A stretch of DNA of 64,000 nucleotides from NCBI RefSeq assembly GCF_027579695.1, contig NC_083572.1, positions 12,913,915 through 12,977,914 of the forward strand. Direction: 5' to 3'. Below the pieces are notes generated by a model. It had not been told where the DNA came from and made no database searches. It was given only the letters and a program-made list of their open reading frames with translations. The DNA is from Neoarius graeffei. Taxonomy: Eukaryota > Chordata > Actinopteri > Siluriformes > Ariidae. Positions 1-10,486 of the stretch are shown here, in pieces; the stretch's first letter is position 1; each line of letters starts with the position of its first letter. A program made the translations under genes and the position numbers.

Positions 1-101
1 GTTTTGTTGTCAAATGCCTTTTGGAGAAAGCTGCTTCGAACATACCACACCCTCGGAAAAGGGTTTGGCCTCGTCGATGTCCGTACACTTGAATCAATTT
101 A

Positions 102-600
102 GTGTAAATACACAGGCGATTATAGAAAATCGCGCGTGCTGATTGGTTGAGAAATTCGGACTGTTTCTCGATAATCGCCTCGCGTGATATTCGGCAAAAT
201 GGCAGCCAATCCCTTTGTCACAGTCCGTGAGGAAGAATTACACATTGTGAAACAAAATGCTGTTCCTAAAAGCATTAAAGATGCTACAAAGTTTGGCCTA
301 AAACTATTCAAAGGTAAGGCGGAATTGTGATTTTATTTCAAAACGAAGTATTTTATGTGACTGGGCATAGATAAGTGACACAAGGCTGTGCACACCTTCG
401 TTACATTTCCATGCTGCTTTTGAAGTTTGAAATAAATTATTTTTGAATCCAGTTTTTTTTTTTTTTTTTTTTTAATCATCACCTGTGCATTTATACTAAA
501 ACAATTATCCACCTCAGGCTCAGTGAATATCTGTGAATAATAACCGAGACAAAGTCGAGGCGAATACTTGTTCAGTATTAAATATTCCTCGCTGTATTTA
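102..600 (+). mobile_element. Short interspersed element carrying a KIAA1958-like N-terminal exon
   Basis: This copy has a related copy in the opposite orientation at about 48090-48530. The shared parts are the end with GTGTAAATACACAGGCG, a short coding-like exon (199-313), and the far end with TTATACTAAAACAATTATCC and a motif near GAATAATAACCGAGACAAAG. The two ends look like imperfect inverted repeats built around TGTATTTA. I infer a non-autonomous DNA element, or a truncated recombinase-type element, in an rbfox2 intron. The superfamily is not settled and the borders are approximate. Confidence 0.45.
199..313 (+). pseudogene. Coding-like first exon, KIAA1958/ZMYM-type N-terminal motif
   Basis: An ATG-initiated frame of 38 codons begins MAANPFVTVREEEL and ends in GLKLFK at a good donor (AAG|GTAAGG). 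The pattern of hydrophobic-V-T/S-V-x-E-E-E-L followed by Lys-rich helix resembles the N-terminus of KIAA1958-like / ZMYM-like proteins of fish, which are related to Crypton tyrosine recombinases. That family assignment is from memory of the motif and is an inference. The copy near 48300-48440 on the other strand has the same start, motif and donor but a 2-base deletion. No downstream recombinase domain was found here. Confidence 0.4.
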
Positions 601-669
601 CAGAAGGTTTCCCACTTTGGAGCTCATCACTGTTCCACAATGATTTTGCTAGCTTACTGCAATTTATGT

Positions 670-1491
670 TTAAAGCTCGACGGCCTTTCGATTTCATAAA
701 ATCAGTGAAATTTAGTTCCCTCTGAAATTTGGTCATTGTGATTGATTGATTATTTCTGTAAAATCTCCAAAAACAAACACAAAAAAACCCAGGCCATTCT
801 GTGGCTGGGAAGTTATTTAATTTGAGGGGATTCCCTAGCAAATGATGTGCATGAAATCGCTCGCTTTGTGCAGTCAAGCAGACAGAGGAAGTCCGGTGTG
901 TGCAGGCGCAGGTTTACCACCTTCTTTTCCTTCTTCTTTTGGGTTTTACAGCAGCTGGCATCCACAGTGTTGCTTTACTGCCATCTACAGGTTTACCTTT
1001 GACCGTGCACTGACAGTTCCGCCATTCTGTCGCTAAACGAACAGCTGATCTCACTGAGGTGCTCGCTGACCGCCGATTATTTATTTATTAGTTTAGTCCT
1101 GCGTTTCCTTTCCTTCGCAACATAACGTCTTTTCTTCTCACGCTCCGTTATTGTAGTCGGTCTTTCACGGTTCATTCTCATCCTTCATTTTTCTTTCCTG
1201 TTTCAAATTTGTATCCCACAATACCTTGTGCAAACGGGGAAAGCCCACCACGTGATGCATGACCTCGTATCGTATGCTTGGGTCATGGTGAAGCAGGAAA
1301 AAATAGCGGAGAATTTAGGGCCATGTGGCCCTAAACTCATTTGTTCTAATTTTAAAAAGAAACTAGTAAAATTGGAAGTCTGTGATTTGAATTCAAGAGC
1401 TTTCGATCCACTAAACAAAAATAATTGGGTGTCGGGGGAAATTCTTTTTATGACCATCACTTGAAAAATCTGAACGGCAGTCCAGCTTTAA
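670..1491. mobile_element. Non-autonomous TTAA-flanked DNA transposon (Kolobok/piggyBac-like MITE), copy 1
   Basis: The element begins TTAAAGCTCGACGGCC and ends with the imperfect inverse GGCAGTCCAGCTTTAA, so TTAA sits at both ends. A homologous element lies at 16348-17045. TTAA target duplications are typical of Kolobok and piggyBac. No transposase frame is present. It contains a small hairpin around 1317-1338 (TTTAGGGCCA / TGGCCCTAAA with a 2-nt loop), which copy 2 also keeps. The short open frames on both strands here are by-products. Confidence 0.6.
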
Positions 1492-2140
1492 CTACTGTCC
1501 CTTGACATGGACCATGAGTTATTCAGTCAACTTGTTACTCCAGTCACTTTTTACTTGGAGATATAATTTTTACTTCATACGTCATTGACGTTTTCATCAC
1601 GTTCTTACAAACCCACTGCAATGCCACGATAAACCCCGAGACCCTGCCTTAATTGATGGACTATATTTCCTGTCAGTGTTTTATTCAATTCATTGGCAGA
1701 GATTTGAACTTTTTTCCAAGTCAGAAGCTAGTTTGCTACTTAGCTAGTGAGTGTTAAGGATTCTGGTTGTACCTTGCAGGTCAGGAAGGCTTTCTTTAGG
1801 TGGGTCTCTACAAGCAAAATCAGTACATTAGCCTCACGTTGGCTTTTTTTAAATTTTAAGTTTGCTTATAATGAATATTCCGCATTTACTCCAAGTTCTG
1901 GACATTTGCCGATTTCCACCCATGACTGCTATTAAGTAGGAAGGGTGATTAGTGCAATGCTGATTGATGCGAGGGAAGAGTATACCATCCCTCACACCAA
2001 CAGAGCATGGCCAGTTATGCTGTCTTAGACTTCTGGCCATGGATGGTTGTAGGATCATTGGAGATCAAAACTTTTTCCAAGCAAGTTCTTTCCCTCCATT
2101 TTTTTTTCTCTCTCTCTCTTTTTTTCCCTTGTCCTAGTAG
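1492..2140 (+). other. rbfox2 intron sequence
   Basis: Unique-looking AT-rich intron. I see no exon or recognisable repeat until the pyrimidine tract and TAGTAG acceptor at 2101-2140. Confidence 0.5.
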
Positions 2141-2197
2141 CTGGGTGGAAGCTGAGCCCCATGGTGGGTGCAATGTATGGGCCGGAGCTCTATGCAG
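2141..2197 (+). CDS. rbfox2: rbfox2 exon [18 protein letters not shown]
   Basis: The acceptor is a tandem TAGTAG (2135-2140) after a strong pyrimidine tract. The donor is GCAG|GTGAGG. The mammalian exon is, as I recall it, 54 nt and starts two bases before TGG. With the second AG the exon is 57 nt (one extra residue), and with the first AG it is 60 nt. It ends in phase 1 and joins the next exon as G|TT (Val). Confidence 0.75.
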
Positions 2198-4665
2198 GTG
2201 AGGTGTTGGGTATGTGCTCTCTTATTAGATATTATATGCCCAGCTATTGTTGTGTTTTACTAATATGTCTATACTCGGTGCAGTAGTCATATTTACCCAG
2301 TTCCCCTTTATCCCAATGTATTACATCATCCAAAAGGCATGGATTTGTATCCAAGAACTGCTGCTGTAATCATAACGATTGTTCTGTGCCTCATTCCAAG
2401 GCTCATATTTACTACGCACTTAATACTGCTTGCTTATATAGTATGCAATTGTCAAAGAAAAGATTTACGTATATTCTCCCGTTAGCTGGTTTTATCCTAG
2501 AAGAGGTTCATGTTAGTCTCTCAAGGTTTCACTTATGGCTTGTTCATTAGGGATCTAAATCTCCATCCAGATTTCTGCTTAGTGACTGTCGTTAAGTGCT
2601 TTAACATTTTCCGTTACATAAATTGAATTCCAGTCTTCTTCCTGCCAGATTTGTCGCTTCGTTAGTCTTGTAGCTCAAGTGCAAAAGGAAAAAGGAAGGG
2701 AGCATTGTGTAAATGTAATATTTGCTGAAGACTCTCGTAATCTCAAAGATCTGATCTCATGTGATTTTTGCTTCTTCAGTTCAGCAGCCTCGAAAATAAA
2801 TAAACCAGTAGGCTTGACTCACTCAGTGCTACACATTCAGAATGACTGACTGATTTATACACAGCCTTTTAATGACTAAACTGACCGGCTGTCTCTCAGT
2901 TCCAGGGTTTCCGTATTCCACAGCAGCAGCAGCGGCGGCAGCCACTACAGCCGCCACCTTCAGGGGTGCTCACCTGCGGGGTCGCGGCCGGCCCGTTTAC
3001 GGCGCTGTGCGTGCAGCCATCCCGCAACCCGCCATTCCAGCATACCCAGGGTAAGACACGCACACACGCACATGTAGGTTTATTAGCTTTTAATATCAAC
3101 CAGTTTTGAAGAGCCAACAGTTTTTACAGTCTTCACTGTTTGACCGCTCACTCTAAAGTGCTCCATTAGCTGAACGAGATGTGTTACAGGATATAGATTG
3201 TGCTATACAGGAAGTTCTCATATCTTCCATTAGACAGGCTACATAGTGGATTCACGACTGCATTAGTAGTTGGAGCATACAACTCTTACTTCACTTAAGC
3301 TGCTCGTGAAGGTTAATTGAAGGAAATTTTTAACAAAAAAGTCCAAAGTACGCAGTTTCCCATTTACCTCAAACGTAGTTTCTCAGCCGAGACGTTTTTC
3401 GAGTCCTTAAATTGTTGCTTCGGTTTAGCCCAGGAGCTCTGAGGTGAATGTAGCTAACAAGTTCATACTAGCAAGCGACAAACCACCGGTTTGACGTTTC
3501 TTCGGTTCCCAACTTTCAGTCCAAATTAGAATCTCGTGTACTGTTCACTTTATCCTGTCATTAAATGTATATAGTGACATTAGAAAGGAAAATAAAGCCT
3601 GGAAGAAGTAGCAGAGATCGCTGGTTCGTTTAGTGCTAGTACAGCTAGCTTGCTTTGCTAACAGTGCTAGTCAAGGTAATCAAACGGCTACATTTCACAC
3701 CGATTTGTGCTTAACTAATAGGCTTTAGTAGACATAATGTATATAGCTACTGTACTGGACAGGCCACGCCCACACGACAACAGTAGCTACATTGATGTGT
3801 AGCTACTGTATGAGCAACTTTTAGCTTGTTGGTGTGAACATACAGTAGGTTAGGAAGTTTCTCAACTAAAAATGTTTTTTGGAAATATTTCAAGTGTCAC
3901 ACAGTGTGAGCGTAAGCTATAAACATAAAACTTGACTATTAATTGCGTTTAGAGCCTACAAACGGACCGCTGGTGCTATTTTTTTTTTTTGCATTTACGG
4001 AAAATATTTTGGGTGAGGCAGACAGGCTACGTTAGCCTCATAGCTCCGGTGTAAAACCGAAGTAAACGTCGTGGTTACGTTTGAGGCAAGTGGAAAGGGA
4101 TTTTTAACTGAACGATGCGCTCCCTTAACCGTGAATAATTTGAATAAAAACAGGTTTTTAGTCGTCTTCTGTGTACTTGTACGCTGATGATTTGTGCATG
4201 TTGCATGTGTTATTTTTGGGGTGCTGTGCTTTTCAAATTCAAACCAAATGCTGATCACTGAAATGACACCAAAAATGCCAGTTTCATCGACATTCTTTTT
4301 CTTTCCCCCCCCTCCTCCCCGAGTCGCAGCTCAGTGCTGTGTGTTTGAGTAACGTCATTAACGATTGACTATAAACCTGCCTGATGAAATTGGCATTTTC
4401 ACTGTGCACTGCATGTGTGTACTAATTTCCTCACATCTTTTTCTTTCTCTCCCACACTGTTTTTCTTTCCCTCTGTCCATCCATCCACTCATCTCCTGCC
4501 TCTCCTCACATGGCCACATGGTGGCACTCTTTCTTCGCGCTTGCTTTTTTTTTCTCCTCGCTCCTTTCATCTTCTTGCCTTTCCTTGTCCTCTCTTTTTG
4601 CCCTCTCTCCCTTTCTCTTTCTCACTCTTGCACTCCCTCCTTCTATCTGTCTCTCTTTTATTGCC

Positions 4666-4728
<63 letters not shown>

Positions 4729-7700
4729 GTGGTGTACCAGGATGGTTTCTATGGGCCCGCAGATCTCTATGTAAGTATCGTTCCCTCTCTCCTTCTGTCT
4801 TTCTCCTCATCCTCCTCTCTTTCTCCTTCACTCTGAGTCAGAGTGGTTTGCAGGATGTGTGACGGCGAGCAGCACGGAGTCGTCTCATTCGGAATTTCAG
4901 CAGTTTTTCCTCTTAAAGGATAACTTTTTAGCGTGCCATTTTGTTAATTCACCAGCACAAGTAAACTCTTCTGTGTCTTTGATTGAATGTATAAATCTGA
5001 GGCAAACACAAGTCAAACTGCAGGTTGGCGAATAGACGACTCTGTGCGCGCGTGTGTGTGTGCGTGCGCAAGAGAGGTGGCATGAACCTGAGCGTCTCTG
5101 TGTATTTGTGTGTGTGTGAGTGAGCGAGCGCCTGTGTGTATGTGTGCGTGTATGTGTGTACGAGTGTGTGTGTCCAGGTTGACGATAGCTCTTTCTGTTC
5201 TCCCCGTAGAATAGTGTTTCAGGACTCTGTGGTTAGTAGCAGATTGCCGCAGGTAGGGTTTCTCTGACGGATAGTGTGCATCTCTCGTTCTGACTGACTG
5301 ATTTATCAATTAATAAATTTGTTTGACATATTGATTGTTTGAGATTGTTAATGCGTTTCTGTTTCCCTACTAACTCACTGCAATCTGACATGGGTGAAGG
5401 GAAGGGGGAGAAATTTATCCAGCATAAGAACTGATTTCAGCCTGCCTTTCCACTCATGCGAGGGAAAAAAAAGATTAAGTGCATTTCTGTTCAAAGGTGA
5501 TGGGAAAAAAAAGCAAATGTGACATTATTTAAAATAAATTCAAAGAAAAAAGTGAAACCTTAGTTTATAAAGTCCCTTACAGGTAGGCATGTGCCGATGA
5601 TATGTTTTTGATTGCATTTTTTTTAAACCTTTTATTTTGGTTATATAAAAAATGACAACTTGACTCATTTGCTATAACGAGTCCTACTGAACCGAATCGT
5701 ACTGAACTGAATCCTGTTGAGCTGAAGCGGAATGAACCGAAGCGTGTCGAGCTGAATTGAAGCGTACTGAACCGAATCCTATTGAAATTAATCATCGTGA
5801 ACCGAATCATTGTGAACTGAATCATGCTAAATTGGTTCCTACTTAATTAAGTCCTACTGACCTAAATCACATTGAACTAAATTGTACTGTACAGAATCAT
5901 ATTCCACAACCATATTTATGTCGTACGTGATCGGAATCCCGTTTAATTAAATTGTCCTGAACTGAATCCTACTGAGCTGAATCTTATTCAGGACCCTTTG
6001 CTGATGCCGTGACATCTAGTGCATTGATAGTGTGACATTTGTACAACCCCAGTTCCAAAAACGTTGGGGCACTGTGTAAAACATTAAATAAAATCAGAAT
6101 GTGAAGATTTGCAAATCATGGCAACCCTATATTTCATTGAAAATAGTAACAAAGACGACATATCAAATGTTGAAACTGAGAAATTTTGTTTTTTGAAAAA
6201 AAAAATATGATGTCAAATTTGATTTGATGTCAGCAACATGTCTCAGAAAAGTTGGTAGAGGGGCAACAAAAGACTGAAAAAGTTGTGTAATGCTAATAAT
6301 AATAATAATTTGGTTAATTGGCAACAGGTCAGTAACATGATTGGGTGTAAAAAGAGCATCCCAGAGAGGCGGAGTCTCTCAGAAGTAAAGATGGGGAGGG
6401 GTTCACCGCTCTGTGAAAGACTGCATAGGCAAACAGTGCAACAATTTAAGAATAACATTCCTCAGTGTAAAATTGCAAAGAATTTGTGGATCACATCATT
6501 TATGGTACATAATATCATTAAAAGATTCAGAGAATCTGGAGAAATCTCTGTATGCAAGAGACAAGGCTGAAAACTGACATTGGACGCCTGCTATCTTCAG
6601 GCCCTCAGGTGACACTGCATTAAAAGCAGACACGTGTCTGTCATGGAAATCACTGTATGGGCTCAGGAACACTTCAGAAAACTTTCGGTTCATTACTGCA
6701 TCCACAAATGCAAGTTAAAACCAGATATAAACAATATCCAGAAACACAGCCACCTTCTCTGGGCCCGAGCTCTTTTACAATGGACTGAGGCGAAGTGGAA
6801 AATTGTCCCGAAGTCTGACGAATCAAAAGTAGAAATTCTTTTTAGAACTCATGGACACCACGTCCTCCAGGCTAAAGAGGAGAGGGACTGTCTGGCTTAT
6901 CGTCAGTGCACAGTTCAAGAGCCAGCATCTGTGATGGTATGAGGGTGCATTAGTGCACATGACGTGGGTAGCTTGTACATCTGGGAAGGCATCATTAATG
7001 TTGAATGATATCTACACGCTTCAGAGCAATATGCTGCCATCCAGACAAAATATTTTTCAGGGAAGGCCTTCCTTCTTTTAGCAAGGCAATGCCAAACCGC
7101 TTTCTGCACATACTAAAACTGCATGGCTCCATTGTAGAAGAGTCTGGGTGCTAAACTGGCCTGCCTGCAGTCCAGACCCTGTCTCCTGTTTAAAACATTT
7201 GGCATATTATGAAGTGCAAAATACGACAAAGGAGACCCAAACTGCTGAGCAACTGAAATTGTACATCAGGCAAGAACTGGACAATGTTTCTCTTTCAAAA
7301 CTACAGCAACTGGTCTCCTCAGTTCCCAAATGTTAAGAGTGGTGTTAAAAGTAGAAGTGATGCAACGCAGTGGTAAACATGCCCCTGTCCCAACTTTTTT
7401 GAAACGTGTTGCTGACATCAAAATGAGCATATATTTTTCAAAAAGCAACACAATTTCTCAGTTTCAGCATTTGATACATGTTGTCTCTGTACCATTTTCA
7501 ATGAAATATAGGGTTTCCCTGATTTGCAGATTATTGCATTCTGTTCTTATTTACAGTTTACACAGCGTTCCAACTTTTTTTTTTTTTTTTTTTGGAATTG
7601 GGGCTGTCGTAGTTTCTTAACCTGTAATCATCTTAGAGTGCATTAATATCCAAGTGTTTTATTCCTCTTATACCACAGCGATTTTTCTGAGAGGCACTTT

Positions 7701-8332
7701 TTTTTTTTTATAAATTAAAGGATGATACATACTTTTTACTGTTTTGGAACATCTACAAAATGTTAAGTTTGATTATCTTGCATTTCTGCGTAGCCATCAT
7801 GCAATAACCTTTGTTCTACCGTCAACCAAAAAACATTTGTTTTGTGGAAGTCAATAAGGATTTTTTTTTTTCTGGTTGTTGAACCTACACATCCATCAGA
7901 CAACTATAAATTTAAAAAAAAAATTCCCAGACACGAAGTCAGCTTGTCCCAGAAGCTAGTGATTCCTCCACCTCCTGTATTTAGAATCACATAAATCTGT
8001 AGAGTTCACTTTGTGTCCTCCAAGTAGTCCAATGTCTCTCTGAAAAGCACGGCGAAGCTGCTGTATGGGCGATTATCAGCACATGCCTAATTCCATGTTT
8101 CACCCTCAATCCCATTCTAGACACCATTTCCAAATCCACATCGTGGAGTTTTCCAGCAGAAATCAGATCTGGGTCCACCGCGCTGTTGGCTCATTAGCTG
8201 TAGAGAAATGATTTTGTGATTCTGACCCCTTCCCAGAATCTCCCCGTACCTCTGTCTCACTGTGGCATGCTGACTGGAGCAGTGTTGGCATGCAGGCACA
8301 CTTACCGCCCTTAGATACCTGCTCTCACCTCC

Positions 8333-8378
<46 letters not shown>

Positions 8379-9090
8379 TTTTCTCTCAGCCTCTTGCGCT
8401 TTTGGTTTTCTCCATTTCTGCTCTTTGTTGCTTTAGACCTTACATGACATTTACTTTTCTTTCATTTGTTCTTTCAGATTTCCTTTGTTCTCTCCCTCTC
8501 TTATTGTTTGAAAGCTATTATACATCTTCCTTTAATTTTTACAGTACATTTTTCTTTCTTTCTTTGTTTCTTTTTGTTTCATTCTTTCTTCCTTTCTCCA
8601 TTTCCCTCTTCTTTTCTTTCTTTGTAGACTCTCTTTCCTTTTCTCTTTCTTTCTCCTTTCTCGGTTTCCTTGTTCTTTTCTTTCTTTCTCCTCTTTTTTT
8701 CCCCCGTTTCTTTTTCTTTCTCATATATATTCCTCTAATTCTGTTTTTTTTCTTTGTTTCTCTGTTTGTCCCTTTTTTATTTCCTTCCTTACTTGGTTAC
8801 CTTCTCTCCTCCTTTTCTCCTTTCTCCCCGTTTCTCTCTCCCGTTTATTGTTTAAAAGTTTCTATCTTTCTTTCTTCCTTTAATTTTTTACTGTATTTCT
8901 CTTTTTTTTCTTTCTTTCTGGTTCTATTTGTTCCATTCTTTCTTCTTTTCTTTCTTTGTAAGCTCTCTTCTCCTGTATCCTTTTCACTTTCTTTCCCTCC
9001 TTTATTCCTTTCTTAGTTTCCTTCCTCTTTTCTTCATCGTCTTTTTTCCTGTTTCATTTTCTTGTATACATCTCTTCCTCTGATTCATTT

Positions 9091-9184
<94 letters not shown>

Positions 9185-9909
9185 CTCCCCCTCTCTCGCT
9201 GTTCCCACCATCCCAGCAGGTGTGTGGTGGAATGTGGGAGTATTACTTGATTGGCTCTAGGGTAGAATGCAGTGGTGTGATTGGCAGAAATCGCTTGTTG
9301 TTTTTTTTTATTTATTTATTTTTGTGTGTTCAGTTTGGGGTGCATGCTGTCTGTATGCGTGTCTGTCTGTCTGTGTGGTTGTGGTGCCACGAGTGTGAAT
9401 GAACGTTTCCCTTAATCTCACTGTTTCTGTCTGTCTATCTGTCTGTCTGTCTTGTCTCTGTCTGTCTGTGTGTGTACTGGCACCAGTAAAATGACTTGCT
9501 CACCCTTCGTTGTGTGGAGCGTGCATTGGGGGTTTGGGGAGGGTGAGATGTGGCACTCAGGCTGCACACGTAATTCCGACTGATTTCAGTTTGTGTCTTC
9601 CTCATCGACAAAAAGTCAACATGGTGTTTTCGTTTTTGTTTGGTTTTGGTTTGGTTTTTTGGCATGATGGTAATCGAGTTTCGAGGTAATCCCATGGCCG
9701 TGATTTGCCAGTGAGGAAGAGACACACAGCTAAAACAAAAAAATTCAGCTCTGTTCTCAGAATGTGGTTTGCATCTGATCATTAATGGCAGTTTGCTTGT
9801 TATTTGATATTGTATCATGCTTAATGCCTATTATGTGTTCCTTCTACCAAGTTACACTATTTAAGCTACAGTAGGTGCTACCTGGGGTTTATCCAATCTA
9901 TATAATATC

Positions 9910-9946
<37 letters not shown>

Positions 9947-10422
9947 TGTTTAGGGTGGTTATGCGGCGTATCGCTACGCCCAGCCCACCGCCGTAGCAGG
10001 TCCAACTGCAGCAGCAGCGGCGGCAGCAGCTGCAGCAGCCTATAGCGACAGGTTAGCATCTACATAACTCTGTTTTTTTTTTGTTTTTTTTTTCACACAT
10101 TGGCCCTAGACCCTTTTGTAACCCAGTTGATGTTCATTATACTGAGAGTCTAGATTGTAAAAAAAAAAAATCTGCTTTTTTTTTTCTTTTTGTATTTCAG
10201 TTATGGTCGTGTGTATGCGGCAGATCCCTACGCTACAGCGCTAGCAGCCCCCACGGCTGCAGCATATGGAGTGGGCGCGATGGTACGGCTAGCTCTTCCA
10301 TGACATTAGCAATGTTTGGGATTATCTGTAGCAGAGTATGTCGTGCGCATTAGCAGTTATCAGCTCTGTGCACACCGACCACCCTTTCCGCATTTTGTGT
10401 AGAACGCCACTGTTTTTTTCCT

Positions 10423-10486
<64 letters not shown>

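Noticed and set aside
4365-4862. Long overlapping Ser/Leu/Phe-rich open frames on +
   Set aside because: They run through a (CT)n array and the polypyrimidine tract of an rbfox2 exon; composition explains them.
5577-5825. Antisense frame with pentapeptide-like RFSST repeats
   Set aside because: Arises from the 15-bp minisatellite; degenerate units and no start context.
8402-9016. 204-codon Phe/Ser/Leu-rich frame resembling a multi-pass membrane protein
   Set aside because: Product of the C/T-only tract; no splice context and no family motif.
3051-9953. Muscle-type alternative rbfox2 exon (VYGNKLLQ) in the introns
   Set aside because: Looked for and not found by eye; not proof of absence.
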